The notes beneath the pieces are model-generated. The model had not been told where the DNA came from, did not search any database, and saw nothing but the letters and a program-made list of their open reading frames with translations. From NCBI GenBank assembly GCA_029262895.1, contig JAJCYM010000034.1, positions 1-38,250 on the forward strand: a stretch of 38,250 nt of DNA. Reading direction: 5' to 3'. The position numbers were made by a program, and so were the translations under genes. The stretch comes from Roseivirga sp. Its GTDB lineage: Bacteria; Bacteroidota; Bacteroidia; Cytophagales; Cyclobacteriaceae. Of this stretch, positions 14,664 through 23,583 are shown piece by piece (within the stretch, counting starts at the first letter, position 1; each line of letters opens with the position of its first letter).

Positions 14664-15734
14664 TTAGTCTACAAAATATACGCAGGTCCAAGTATCCACA
14701 GCCATAACCGCTGGAACACTTTCCGCCACTTTCACAGACCAAAATGTTTTCACATCACTCAAAAAGTTTAAGGCTTGGCCTTTATCTTGGGCTAGGACTC
14801 TTTTTGCGTTGAACAGACCTCTTCTTTCGGTATATGCAGTGTTTTGCCAATGGGCAATTCCATTAAGGTTATTGTGGCGATCCATTTCTCTCACATGATC
14901 GGGAGCATTGCCACAGGACTGGTTTTCTCTGAAAGTCAAAAATGCCAGGCACTTATCATAGATTCTATGAATTTTGTTTTGAAATAGGCCTTTTGCATAA
15001 TAATGTGCAATCAACCAAGACCCAGCCAGGTGTCTCATCACATCCTGTCTGTCATTGCTGCCAGAACCTGGCCATCTTGCCTCTGATTCGGATCGAGCCT
15101 CATTTTTTGCACGTCTGGCAGCATTTGCCATTGCCCATCTGGTTGCTAAATAGTTAAACTCGCATTGGGTAAGACCAAAAAGAAAGGTTTGTTCGTCCAC
15201 CGGGTCTAATGAGAAGGCGTCCAGCTCAGCGTTATCTGTTGAGGTTTCAAATGGGAGAGATTCAATAGTCGTTCCCACTTCGCCCAATCGATTGGTTACA
15301 TTGTACTGAACAATATTGTTGTAATAGCTCCCAATAATGTCCCAATTAGCTTCAATTTCATCAATCGATATTATCGAAGGGAAGTCCTGATAGATTCTGG
15401 ACATTATTTGGCTGTCAGTCCAATTGTCATTAGGAACAAGGCTCTCTTCCTGTTCAGCAATATCTGCCAAATCTTCAAGAGAATAGACGATTATTCCCAA
15501 TATCTTATTTCCCAAATCGCGTTCAGAGAGAATTTTATTCGTTTTCTCTTCTATAATGGCCTCGAAATTTGGGTTTGTAATGATACTGGCGGGCACATCA
15601 TAAGTGTGGTTAACCCTGAGCCCTTTAAAGTTAATCACTTGTGGTCCTTCTATGGCTTCATCCTTACAGGATTGAGCCAAGACCATAACTGACAGGATCA
15701 TAATAATTGTGAAAAATGATTTTTTTGTTTTCAT
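14664..15734 (-). CDS. Lipoprotein with a DUF6973-like domain
   Basis: 356 residues. The signal ends in a good lipobox (VMVLAQSC), so it should be anchored in a membrane facing the periplasm or outside. The N-terminal half is mostly helical and unrecognised. The C-terminal half (from about residue 190) has RQDVMRHLAGSWLIAHYYAK followed later by EMDRHNNLNGIAHW. This D-x-x-RH ... MDxHNNxxG pattern resembles the DUF6973 family, whose paired His/Asp/Asn suggest a metal-dependent or hydrolytic site, although no activity is established to my knowledge. It stands alone, ending at a good terminator. The family link is moderately sure; the function is not. Confidence 0.7.
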   Translation of the reverse strand: MKTKKSFFTIIMILSVMVLAQSCKDEAIEGPQVINFKGLRVNHTYDVPASIITNPNFEAIIEEKTNKILSERDLGNKILGIIVYSLEDLADIAEQEESLVPNDNWTDSQIMSRIYQDFPSIISIDEIEANWDIIGSYYNNIVQYNVTNRLGEVGTTIESLPFETSTDNAELDAFSLDPVDEQTFLFGLTQCEFNYLATRWAMANAARRAKNEARSESEARWPGSGSNDRQDVMRHLAGSWLIAHYYAKGLFQNKIHRIYDKCLAFLTFRENQSCGNAPDHVREMDRHNNLNGIAHWQNTAYTERRGLFNAKRVLAQDKGQALNFLSDVKTFWSVKVAESVPAVMAVDTWTCVYFVD

Positions 15735-15952
15735 AAGATGTTTTTATAGGTTACTTTTTGTTTGATTATAAGTTCTCGGGCTTTATTGAAGGTGAGCAGC
15801 TGGAGAGAAATTTTTTTCTTTTTTTTAAGACAAATCGGCTTATTACTCATTTCGTGCTGAATGAACTTGTGGGGATAGTCGTCAGGTTGAAAAGAATGAT
15901 TGACATGAACCATTCGTTGCACTTGGTCTGGCTTGGAGAAAGGGTAGGGGCC

Positions 15953-15981
15953 AAAGAAAAAGCCCACTATTTCTAGTGGGC
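15953..15981 (-). terminator. Strong minus-strand terminator
   Basis: On the minus strand GCCCACTA pairs with TAGTGGGC around a 4-base loop, followed by TTTTTCTTT. It may end the accB-accC operon, about 260 bp after accC, or be left over from a lost copy of the gene at 14664. Confidence 0.7.
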
Positions 15982-16163
15982 CTTCGGTATTAGTAGTTTT
16001 AGTTATTGGTTTAAATATCTGAAAATCCTCTATTCTTTGAAAATTTTTCAAACAATACCTTTTCAGGAGTGTTCCTCTAGCATGTGAGATTTCACCTCAA
16101 TGTAGACCACCAACATGGATAGAGTTCCGAAGGTGATAAATTTAAAATGTTGTTTTTGTCGTT

Positions 16164-16184
16164 GCCTGTATCTTCATTACAGGC
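16164..16184. other. 7-bp hairpin downstream of accC
   Basis: GCCTGTA and TACAGGC flank a 7-base loop. There is no T-run on either strand, so it is a weak terminator at most. Confidence 0.3.
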
Positions 16185-16239
16185 ACTTATAATTTAGGGA
16201 TAGCAGGCTATGATATGCCCTCAGTGTGTTGATTCTGGA

Positions 16240-17583
16240 TTAAATAGAAGAAAAATCAAAGTCATCTAAAAAAGCTGTTGTGAAATTGCCTGACTTGAAC
16301 CCTTCATCATCCATCAATTTGATATGGAAAGGGATGGTGGTTTTTACCCCTTCAATCACAAATTCCTGCAAAGCTCTTTTCATTCTTACCAATACCTCTT
16401 CTCTGGATTGCCCACTTACAATAAGCTTGGCAATCATCGAATCGTAATTAGGTGGGATGGTATATCCGGCATAAACATGACTGTCTACGCGAATGCCCCT
16501 TCCACCTGGTAGATGGAGATTGGTGATTTTTCCTGGGCTAGGCCTAAAACCATGCGAAGGATCTTCCGCATTGATTCGGCATTCCATGGCATAAAGCTTC
16601 GGATAGTAATTAACTCCGGAAACCGGATCACCTGCAGCCACTTTGATTTGTTCTTTGATCAAGTCAAAGTCAGTGACTTCCTCGGTGATCGGATGCTCTA
16701 CCTGGATTCTGGTATTCATTTCCATAAAGTAGAAATCGCCATGTTTATCAACCAGGAATTCAACGGTACCTGCACCCTCGTATTTAATGCATTCTGCTGC
16801 CAAAACAGCTGCGTTACCCATTCTCTCACGAAGTTCATCTGTCATTGCCGGAGATGGGGTTTCCTCAACAAGCTTTTGGTGCCTTCTCTGAATAGAGCAA
16901 TCTCTTTCCGATAAGTGACAAGCCTTTCCTTTGCTGTCTCCAATAATTTGGATTTCGATATGGCGTGGTTCTTCGATGAATTTCTCAAGGTAAAGGCCGT
17001 CATTACCAAATGCAGCAGCAGATTCTTGTCTGGCGTCATCCCAGGCCTTTTGAAAACCACTGTCTTCATGAATAATTCTCATTCCGCGACCTCCACCACC
17101 TGCTGTGGCTTTCACGATCACCGGATACTTCATTTCGTTGGCCAGTTTGATACCTTCCTCAACAGATTCCAAAAGACCATCCGAACCAGGTATGGTGGGC
17201 ACACCTGCTTTTTTCATGGTATCCTTGGCCGTGGCCTTATCACCCATTCTATCAATCATATCAGCGCTGGCGCCAATAAATTTGATACCGTATTCATCGC
17301 AAACACGGGAGAACTCGGCATTCTCGGATAAAAACCCATAACCGGGATGGATTGCATCGGCATTGGTGATTTCAGCCGCAGAAATGATATGCGGAATCTT
17401 AAGATAGGACTCGCTACTCGGTGCAGGCCCAATGTTCACTGCTTCATCAGCAAACCTTACATGCAGGCTTTCTGCGTCTGCAGTTGAATAAACAGCCACC
17501 GTTTTGATGCCCATTTCCTTGCATGTGCGAATGATTCGAAGGGCAATTTCTCCTCTATTCGCTATCAGTATCTTTTTGAACAC
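16240..17583 (-). CDS. accC: Biotin carboxylase subunit of acetyl-CoA carboxylase
   Basis: 447 residues, the full length for AccC. It uses ATP and bicarbonate to carboxylate the biotin on AccB, the first step of malonyl-CoA and fatty-acid synthesis. Visible motifs: the N-terminal [20 protein letters not shown], the ATP-grasp glycine loop ([12 protein letters not shown]), HIEIQIIGD, the bicarbonate/biotin region [12 protein letters not shown] and [19 protein letters not shown]. All catalytic segments are intact. It follows accB by 39 bp and is the last gene of the operon. Confidence 0.97.
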   Translation of the reverse strand: MFKKILIANRGEIALRIIRTCKEMGIKTVAVYSTADAESLHVRFADEAVNIGPAPSSESYLKIPHIISAAEITNADAIHPGYGFLSENAEFSRVCDEYGIKFIGASADMIDRMGDKATAKDTMKKAGVPTIPGSDGLLESVEEGIKLANEMKYPVIVKATAGGGGRGMRIIHEDSGFQKAWDDARQESAAAFGNDGLYLEKFIEEPRHIEIQIIGDSKGKACHLSERDCSIQRRHQKLVEETPSPAMTDELRERMGNAAVLAAECIKYEGAGTVEFLVDKHGDFYFMEMNTRIQVEHPITEEVTDFDLIKEQIKVAAGDPVSGVNYYPKLYAMECRINAEDPSHGFRPSPGKITNLHLPGGRGIRVDSHVYAGYTIPPNYDSMIAKLIVSGQSREEVLVRMKRALQEFVIEGVKTTIPFHIKLMDDEGFKSGNFTTAFLDDFDFSSI

Positions 17584-17622
17584 GATAATTCAGTTTAATT
17601 AATTTGAACTGCTTATTGATGC

Positions 17623-18087
17623 TTAAGACGGGTCAACCAAGAACAGAGGTTGGTCATATTCAATTGGTGAAGCATTGTCAACCAAAACTTTTACAATTGT
17701 TCCTGAAACTTCAGACTCAATCTCATTAAAAAGCTTCATGGCTTCTACAATACAAACTTTCTGGCCAATTGAAACTGAATCACCAACCCCAACAAACTCA
17801 GGATCTTCTGGAGTCGGAGACCGGTAAAAAGTACCGATCATTGGTGATTTGATTTCAACGTATTTGCTGTTTTCATCTGCTGCCGGAGCCTCAGCTGCTG
17901 CTGGAGCCGCGGCAGGAGCAGGGGCTGCAACTGGTGCAGGTGCTGCCGCTACCAAAGGAGCTGCAACTACAGCACCATCAGCGTTTCTCTTTACACTAAT
18001 CTTGAACTCTTCTGTTTCAATATTGACTTCAGCCAAACCAGATTTGGATATGAAGTCGATCATGTTTTTGATTTCTTTCGGATTCAT
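17623..18087 (-). CDS. accB: Biotin carboxyl carrier protein
   Basis: 154 residues. The C-terminal biotinyl domain carries EAMKLFNEIESEVSG, with Lys118 as the biotin attachment site. A proline/alanine-rich swivel (about residues 38-70) links it to an N-terminal helix (MNPKEIKNMIDFI). It shuttles carboxylate from AccC to the carboxyltransferase, whose genes are not in this window. It starts 9 bp after the efp stop. Confidence 0.97.
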   Translation of the reverse strand: MNPKEIKNMIDFISKSGLAEVNIETEEFKISVKRNADGAVVAAPLVAAAPAPVAAPAPAAAPAAAEAPAADENSKYVEIKSPMIGTFYRSPTPEDPEFVGVGDSVSIGQKVCIVEAMKLFNEIESEVSGTIVKVLVDNASPIEYDQPLFLVDPS

Positions 18088-18096
18088 GGGATAAGG

Positions 18097-18660
18097 TTAT
18101 TTTACTCTTTCTCCGTAAGAGTTGGTTCGTGTGTCGACCTTAATTCGATCGTTTTGATTAATAAAAAGTGGTACCTGAATTTCGGCACCGGTTTCCAGAG
18201 TAGCAGACTTTGTGGCATTAGTTGCCGTATCTCCTTTTATCCCCGGTTCAGTATAAGTGATTTCCAACTCAACATAAGCTGGTAATTCACAAGTTAAAGG
18301 CATTTCAGTTTCGGCATGGAAAAGAATATCAACTTCTTGTCCATCTTTCATCAAATGCGGAGCATTAATCATTGTTTCTTGAATAGATATTTGCTCATAA
18401 GTGCTGTTATCCATAAAATGATAACCAATATCATCCTTAAAAAGAAATTGATGCGGCCGTTTTTCGACCCTTGCAGTAACGATTTTATGGCCGGCTGTGA
18501 AAGTGTTGTCAAGCACTTTTCCTGTCCTAATATTCTTGAGTTTCGTACGTACAAAAGCCGGTCCCTTACCGGGTTTCACATGCTGAAACTCGGTGATCAT
18601 ATAAAGGCCATTGTTGTATTCTAAACAAAGACCGTTTTTAAAATCCGCAGTTGAAGCCAT
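18097..18660 (-). CDS. efp: Elongation factor P
   Basis: 187 residues, standard length. EF-P enters the ribosomal E site and relieves stalling at polyproline. The N-terminal KOW-like domain ends in the loop PGKGPAF with Lys32 at the place that is modified in other bacteria; the two OB domains follow (VDILFHAETEMPLTCELP, then ETGAEIQVPLFINQNDRIKV). Which modification is used here cannot be told. It lies between fabH and accB, the usual Bacteroidota order. Confidence 0.96.
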   Translation of the reverse strand: MASTADFKNGLCLEYNNGLYMITEFQHVKPGKGPAFVRTKLKNIRTGKVLDNTFTAGHKIVTARVEKRPHQFLFKDDIGYHFMDNSTYEQISIQETMINAPHLMKDGQEVDILFHAETEMPLTCELPAYVELEITYTEPGIKGDTATNATKSATLETGAEIQVPLFINQNDRIKVDTRTNSYGERVK

Positions 18661-18713
18661 AGATTAAATTTGAACCAATTTACAAATTATGGTTAGAATT
18701 AAAACTTTGCCAA

Positions 18714-19712
18714 TTAAGCTGGGTCATACGCCCATTTTACCCAAAGGGCTCCCCAAGTAAAACCGCCCCCAAATGCAGCCAGAATAATGTTATCGCCTTT
18801 TTTGAGTTGATCCTCATAATTCCACAAGCAAAGTGGGATGGTGCCGCTGGTTGTGTTACCGTACTTATGGATATTCAGCATTACTTTTTCGGCCCCTATT
18901 TCCATTCGCCTTGCCGTTGCATCAATGATCCTTTTATTGGCTTGGTGAGGAACCAAAAATGCGATGTCATCACCAGTAAGATTGTTTCTTTCCATTACTT
19001 GGGCCGAAACGTCCGCCATATTAGTGACGGCAAACTTGAACACCGCTGACCCTTCCTGGAATACAAAATGTTCCCTGCGATCGATTGTCTCATGTGATGC
19101 TGGTCTTCTACTACCACCAGCCTTCATATGCAAGTGCTGAGCTCCAGACCCATCCGAATGCAGCTTGGCATCCATTATTCCAATTTCTTCCTCCGTAGGT
19201 TCCAACATCACAGCACCCGCGCCATCACCAAAAATGATGCAAGTGGTTCTATCAGTATAGTCCACAATTGACGACATCTTATCCGCGCCAACCACAACGA
19301 CCTTTTTATACTTCCCGGTTTCAATAAACTGTGATCCGGTGGTAAGCGCATAAATAAAACCTGAGCAAGCTGCCTGAAGGTCATAGTTGAATGCGTTCAC
19401 TGCGCCAATTTCATTAGCTATAATGTTGGCAGTAGCTGGAAACGTCATGTCCGGAGTGGTGGTGGCACAAATCAGAAGGTCTATTTCATCTGCCTTTGTA
19501 TTCGTTTTTTCGAGTAACCCTTTGACTGCCGCTATGCCAAGAACAGAGGTGCCCTGGTCTTCTCCCTTTAAAATTCTTCTTTCTTTGATCCCGGTGCGAG
19601 AAGTGATCCATTCATCGTTGGTTTCGACCATGGTTTCAAGTTCCTTATTAGTCAGTACATAATCTGGAACATACCCATTGACACCGGTAATTGCTGCTCT
19701 GATTTTATTCAT
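18714..19712 (-). CDS. fabH: Beta-ketoacyl-ACP synthase III
   Basis: 332 residues from the ATG at 19712 (a TTG just before it is unlikely). It condenses acetyl-CoA with malonyl-ACP to start fatty-acid chains. The catalytic triad is visible: Cys in LQAACSGF, His in VPHQANKRI and Asn in [10 protein letters not shown]. The N-terminal [19 protein letters not shown] is typical. Being in one operon with accB and accC couples chain initiation with malonyl-CoA supply. Confidence 0.96.
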   Translation of the reverse strand: MNKIRAAITGVNGYVPDYVLTNKELETMVETNDEWITSRTGIKERRILKGEDQGTSVLGIAAVKGLLEKTNTKADEIDLLICATTTPDMTFPATANIIANEIGAVNAFNYDLQAACSGFIYALTTGSQFIETGKYKKVVVVGADKMSSIVDYTDRTTCIIFGDGAGAVMLEPTEEEIGIMDAKLHSDGSGAQHLHMKAGGSRRPASHETIDRREHFVFQEGSAVFKFAVTNMADVSAQVMERNNLTGDDIAFLVPHQANKRIIDATARRMEIGAEKVMLNIHKYGNTTSGTIPLCLWNYEDQLKKGDNIILAAFGGGFTWGALWVKWAYDPA

Positions 19713-19850
19713 CAAGTCTACTTTGGAGGATATTGAAGAGGATAGGCTTTAAAATGAAGATGCCAATATAAGGCATACCGTGCCAGTTTCATAATTTTCA
19801 ACTTGTTGGTTGAATTTTGGCAATACTAAACATCAAAGGCCTTAAATGAA

Positions 19851-19883
19851 TTTTGCTCCTGAACTGAACGTCCAGGAGCAAAA
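19851..19883 (-). terminator. Hairpin between rpmF and fabH
   Basis: An 11-bp perfect stem (TTTTGCTCCTG / CAGGAGCAAAA) with an 11-base loop in the 197-bp gap inside the operon. The minus strand has no clean T-run after it, so it could be a weak terminator, a processing site or an mRNA-stabilising end that makes L32 levels differ from fabH. Confidence 0.45.
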
Positions 19884-19909
19884 CCTTTCGATGGTTAAGA
19901 CTTTACGTC

Positions 19910-20101
19910 TTATGCCAAAACTTCTTTTTCCATCACCACTTTACCTTTATAGTAAAGTTTCCCCTCATGCCAATGCGCTCTGTGAGGCAAGTGCATTTCG
20001 CCAGTAGTAGAACAAACCACCAATTGCTTGGCTGTGCCTTTTACATGGGTTCTTCGTTTGTCCCTTCTGGTCCTTGATATTTTTCTTTTAGGATGCGCCA
20101 T
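19910..20101 (-). CDS. rpmF: Ribosomal protein L32
   Basis: 63 residues. The basic N-terminus [19 protein letters not shown] and the later [12 protein letters not shown] are the L32 signature. Only one cysteine is present, so this is a form without the zinc-binding CxxC pairs. It follows the DUF177 gene, as in most bacteria. Confidence 0.96.
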   Translation of the reverse strand: MAHPKRKISRTRRDKRRTHVKGTAKQLVVCSTTGEMHLPHRAHWHEGKLYYKGKVVMEKEVLA

Positions 20102-20131
20102 CTTCTTTTACTTTATGAATGAGCAAGCTCA

Positions 20132-20674
20132 CTATTTTTTATTTTTCAACTTTTCAAGAGCTGCCCATCTAGGGTCATGCTCCTGTTCTTCATCTTGTTC
20201 TGTTTCAGATTCTGAAGAAAAAACCAAACTACCTTCATCATCATCTTCTTCCGTTTGAAATCGAGGGTGTAGTTTTTTCATTGGTATTTCTAATCCGATA
20301 AACTCGAAAATCAACGAACCAATGTTGATTGTTTGAGTGTCACGGGAGATTACCAAAACATCTTCCGAAAGCTCTTCCTCTACATCTCCCAGTTTGAAAA
20401 TCATGTGTTTTTCAAAGTCCAGAGGATGGTCAAACAGGTCAAGGCTTCTATCACATTCCAACTCCACATCACCCTTGATTTGGAAAGTCATCTCAATCAT
20501 TGTCTCTGACTTCTTCAGACTGACAGCGGCAGTTAAATTGCCCCTTTTAATGATCTCATTTTCAAAAGCTTCAAATAACTTTTCATCAATTTCAAACCGA
20601 TAGTCGTGTTCTCCTATCGACAGTTTGAATATGTGAATATCAAATGATCTGAGCCCTTTCACTTTCCCTTCCAA
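20132..20674 (-). CDS. yceD: DUF177/YceD-family protein, large-ribosomal-RNA accumulation factor
   Basis: 180 residues. The central part (LECDRSLDLFDHPLDFEKHM, with a single Cys) and EEELSEDVLVISRDTQTINI match the YceD family, and the acidic tail (about 155-170, EEDDDEGSLVFSSESETEQD) is usual in this lineage. YceD is linked in other bacteria to 23S rRNA accumulation and large-subunit assembly and is nearly always next to rpmF, as here. The family call rests on that neighbour as well as the sequence. A TACCTTTG promoter element lies 13 bp upstream. Confidence 0.88.
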   Translation of the reverse strand: MEGKVKGLRSFDIHIFKLSIGEHDYRFEIDEKLFEAFENEIIKRGNLTAAVSLKKSETMIEMTFQIKGDVELECDRSLDLFDHPLDFEKHMIFKLGDVEEELSEDVLVISRDTQTINIGSLIFEFIGLEIPMKKLHPRFQTEEDDDEGSLVFSSESETEQDEEQEHDPRWAALEKLKNKK

Positions 20675-20686
20675 AAATCAGGAGTG

Positions 20687-20694
20687 CAAAGGTA
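20687..20694 (-). promoter_or_regulatory. -7 promoter element of the yceD-rpmF-fabH-efp-accBC operon
   Basis: On the minus strand TACCTTTG matches TAnnTTTG. It lies 12 bp from the yceD ATG, giving a very short leader. No clean -33 TTTG is visible about 17-20 bp upstream. Confidence 0.5.
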
Positions 20695-20743
20695 GAAAAT
20701 TCTCTTGAAATTGAGAAACTAACATTCGAAAGAAATATTCTTT

Positions 20744-20770
20744 AAACCTGCCGCTGTGAACGGCAGGTTT
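20744..20770 (-). terminator. Terminator after carbonic anhydrase
   Basis: A perfect 10-bp stem (AAACCTGCCG / CGGCAGGTTT) with a 7-base loop, about 25 bp past the carbonic anhydrase stop. It separates that operon from yceD-rpmF. The T-rich side is partly inside the stem, and it may also work from the plus strand. Confidence 0.7.
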
Positions 20771-20794
20771 GTTTAGGGTTTTCCGGGTGTCTGA

Positions 20795-21433
20795 TTAATC
20801 CACTAATTTAACCTCACCCTTGGCGACATCATACATGGCCCCAACAATATTAATCGTACCAGCATCATACAGCCCTTTAATTATTTGGCTTCTCCTCAAC
20901 ATTTTCTGAATGGTCAGACTCACATTGGATGCTGCAACTTTGTTGGTGAAAACCGGGTTTTCGGCATCCGTTTCCATTTCTTTTTCCACTTCGTTTACGG
21001 CAGGAATAATGTTAGAGAGCATTCCTGTGATGTTTCCTAACTCGGTTCTTAAACAGGCATGTTTCACTGCGCCACAACCGGTATGCCCTAAAACCATAAT
21101 CAGCTTTGATCCGGCAACTCCTACGGCATATTCTAAACTTCCAAGAATATCATCATTGACAAAATTACCAGCCACTCTTGCCGAAAAGACATCTCCGATG
21201 CTTTGATCAAAAACTGTTTCCACTGGGACTCTGGAATCCACACAGCTTAAAACCGCTGCAAAGGGCCATTGTCCGCCACCGGTAGCAGCGATAAATTCTT
21301 TGGAATCTCGGTCATGTGTGTTCTGGTTTGTAAAACGTGCATTCCCATCCATCAGCATTTGTAGTGCGACTTTAGGAGTGATTTGGTCCTGAGATGCTTT
21401 GTTCTGGGGTATTGAGTTATCCATTGTGCTCAT
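20795..21433 (-). CDS. Beta-class carbonic anhydrase
   Basis: 212 residues. Interconverts CO2 and bicarbonate with a zinc ion held by Cys64, His117 and Cys120 (VLSCVDSRVP and GHTGCGAVKHAC), with Asp66 and Arg68 forming the usual Asp-Arg pair. There is no signal peptide, so it is cytoplasmic. It starts 9 bp after the SulP transporter stop, so the pair is very probably one transcript for bicarbonate uptake and equilibration. The next genes downstream, on their own promoter, make the bicarbonate-using acetyl-CoA carboxylase. Confidence 0.95.
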   Translation of the reverse strand: MSTMDNSIPQNKASQDQITPKVALQMLMDGNARFTNQNTHDRDSKEFIAATGGGQWPFAAVLSCVDSRVPVETVFDQSIGDVFSARVAGNFVNDDILGSLEYAVGVAGSKLIMVLGHTGCGAVKHACLRTELGNITGMLSNIIPAVNEVEKEMETDAENPVFTNKVAASNVSLTIQKMLRRSQIIKGLYDAGTINIVGAMYDVAKGEVKLVD

Positions 21434-21442
21434 AGTATAAGT

Positions 21443-23065
21443 TTATTTTAATTCGTTTTGGTTTAAAATATTATTCAATTCGGAATCTGAGATGATCACT
21501 TCCTCAAGCGAATGTTTATATCCGTTAAGTTCCAGGTCATCAAGACAGTACATGTTTAGTTTTATATTCTTGTGCTTTGCATTCTGTTTAAAGTCATGAA
21601 TAATTTCAAGGACATCATGTTCAATATACTTGGTTTGACCTGCGTCAATCAAAAGTTCTGTATTTGCAGGAACCTCAGAAAGTTGTTTCAAGATAGGCCC
21701 CTTGTTTAAGAAAGTCACATTTTCAGCCAGTACTAATCTAATATGTTGATTTGTTATATCCCTGCTCTTTTTAACAATATAGGGATTGCGAAGATTATTT
21801 AGCAAAATATAAACAACGGCAACAGCTAAACCTATACCAATTCCTTGCAAGAGATCCGTAAATATAATAGCCAAAACGGTTACTGTAAATGGAATGAACT
21901 GTCTTAAACCAAGACTGTACATTTGTTTGAACAGGGATGGCTTGGCCAGTTTATATCCCACTACAAAAAGAATGGCAGCCAAACTTGAAAAAGGAATAAG
22001 GTTCAAAATGTTTGGAATGAGCATAGCTGATAACAAAATCATGAACCCATGGATCAGGGCCGATGCTTTAGATTTACCTCCTGATTGAATATTGGCTGAG
22101 CTTCGCACAATCACCTGAGTAACCGGTAGCCCGCCAATCAGGCCGGAAACAACATTCCCTATGCCTTGTGCTCGGAGTTCCTTGTTGGTAGGCGTAACCC
22201 TCTTTTGTGGGTCCAGTTTGTCAGTTGCCTCTACACATAAAAGGGTTTCCAAACTCGCCACCACCGCGATGGTGATACCAACAATCCACACTTGACCGTT
22301 TAGCAATTGACTAAAGTCAGGCAAAGTAAATAAGCCAATAAAGCCATTGAAATCCTGGGCAATTGGAATGCTTACCATTTGCTTGGCACTAAGGGCAAGT
22401 TCAGGGTTATTCTTGAATCCCAGACCCAACAGAATTCCAAGAGTGACCACCACTAGTGGACCCTGAATAATCTGGAATAACTTTATTCTTTTCATAAAGG
22501 GTTGCTCCCAAATGAGAAGAACCAGAATTGAAACTACCGCTATAATAAGTGCTCCTGGCGTAATAAAATTGAGCATGTTAATCAATTCCGAAAACGTGTT
22601 TTCACCATCGGCTTGAACAAAACCAAGGTTACCTTCATAATCTGCGTCATATCCGAACGCATGCGGTATCTGTTTCAGAATAATTATTATTCCAATTGCT
22701 GAGAGCATTCCTTTAATCACTGATGAAGGAAAGTAATATCCTATGACCCCGGCTCTGGCAATTCCCAGCCCTATTTGAACAAAACCCCCTATAACGGTAG
22801 CGACTAAGAAGGTTTCAAATGCTCCCAATTCTTGAATAGCTGTCAGAACGATTACTGCGAGCCCGGCTGCCGGACCACTAACCCCTAATTGTGAGCCACT
22901 GAATATTGTGACCACGATGCCTCCTACGATACCTGCTATAATTCCAGAGAAGAGAGGGGCACCTGATGCCAAGGCGATACCCAAACACAAAGGTACTGCC
23001 ACCAGAAAGACGACTAGTCCAGCTGGAGCATCATGCTTTAAATTTTTGAAAAGATTTGTTTTCAT
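21443..23065 (-). CDS. SulP-family anion transporter, probably for bicarbonate
   Basis: 540 residues from the ATG at 23065 (MKTNLFKNLKHDAPAGLVVF); a TTG ten codons upstream is an alternative. It has about 11-14 membrane segments with the family signatures GVSGPAAGLAVIVLTAI and TNKELRAQGIGNVVSGLIGG, then a cytoplasmic STAS-like tail (LLIDAGQTKYIEHDVLEIIH). SulP proteins carry sulfate, bicarbonate or dicarboxylates. The adjacent carbonic anhydrase favours bicarbonate, as in the BicA type, but sulfate cannot be ruled out. Confidence 0.92.
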   Translation of the reverse strand: MKTNLFKNLKHDAPAGLVVFLVAVPLCLGIALASGAPLFSGIIAGIVGGIVVTIFSGSQLGVSGPAAGLAVIVLTAIQELGAFETFLVATVIGGFVQIGLGIARAGVIGYYFPSSVIKGMLSAIGIIIILKQIPHAFGYDADYEGNLGFVQADGENTFSELINMLNFITPGALIIAVVSILVLLIWEQPFMKRIKLFQIIQGPLVVVTLGILLGLGFKNNPELALSAKQMVSIPIAQDFNGFIGLFTLPDFSQLLNGQVWIVGITIAVVASLETLLCVEATDKLDPQKRVTPTNKELRAQGIGNVVSGLIGGLPVTQVIVRSSANIQSGGKSKASALIHGFMILLSAMLIPNILNLIPFSSLAAILFVVGYKLAKPSLFKQMYSLGLRQFIPFTVTVLAIIFTDLLQGIGIGLAVAVVYILLNNLRNPYIVKKSRDITNQHIRLVLAENVTFLNKGPILKQLSEVPANTELLIDAGQTKYIEHDVLEIIHDFKQNAKHKNIKLNMYCLDDLELNGYKHSLEEVIISDSELNNILNQNELK

Positions 23066-23162
23066 TAAGATTAATGTTTTGGCCAAAATTGACAATGCAT
23101 GACACAGTCATCTTGGACCAAGATTTTGGTAAAAAATAGATTTGTAATTGAAGGGAAGCTGT

Positions 23163-23486
23163 CTAGACTTCTGGTGGGGGGGATACTATTTTACGAATGC
23201 CGTCAGGGCGCTTCTTGTCTAAAAGTGCTTGGTATTCAGATTTCTCTTTTATCTCGTAGTGAAGAAGGCCAGCTTTGGAATTAAGCTTATCTTCAGTTTC
23301 CTTATCGCCTTTTTTAGAATCTTTTTCGGTGTCACTTTTCTCAGATTCAGTCACCTCAGTTTTGATTTCTTCAATAAGCACACCCTGAAGACTCTCGAAT
23401 ACAAAGAGACTCAAAAACAAACCAAGACAGGCTATTGCAAACCATTTTTTGGTGGATTTTGAGCGATCTGTATATGTTTTTTTCAT
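23163..23486 (-). CDS. Small membrane-anchored protein of unknown function
   Basis: 107 residues. One hydrophobic segment near the N-terminus (WFAIACLGLFLSLFVF) after a basic start suggests an inner-membrane anchor with the rest outside. The outer part is low in complexity and highly charged (TESEKSDTEKDSKKGDKETE), followed by a short ordered tail with KAGLLHYEIKEKSEY. It lies between pdxA and the SulP gene in the same direction, with about 100 bp on each side. I do not recognise it. Confidence 0.65.
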   Translation of the reverse strand: MKKTYTDRSKSTKKWFAIACLGLFLSLFVFESLQGVLIEEIKTEVTESEKSDTEKDSKKGDKETEDKLNSKAGLLHYEIKEKSEYQALLDKKRPDGIRKIVSPPPEV

Positions 23487-23583
23487 TACTCCAATGGCGA
23501 TTCAATCCTCATAACGCCCATACCGATCAAAGGTTCAAAAATTTGATAGAAATAGATTTTTTCCTGATTAAAGGCTTGTACCG

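Larger units (their letters stand above)
15735..16239. other. Gap without a convincing gene
   Basis: 505 bases. A minus-strand open frame (15731-16051) has low-complexity sequence (KKKKK) and runs through a terminator hairpin, so I do not accept it. Features seen are the terminator at 15953-15981, a TTGAAA...TTTCAA dyad near 16037 and a 7-bp hairpin at 16164-16184. Confidence 0.5.

Noticed and set aside
15731..16051. Minus-strand open frame of 106 codons
   Set aside because: It runs through a clear terminator hairpin, contains low-complexity lysines and shows no domain.
16164..16184. Strong terminator right after accC
   Set aside because: The stem is good but neither strand has a T-run, so it is listed only as a weak hairpin.
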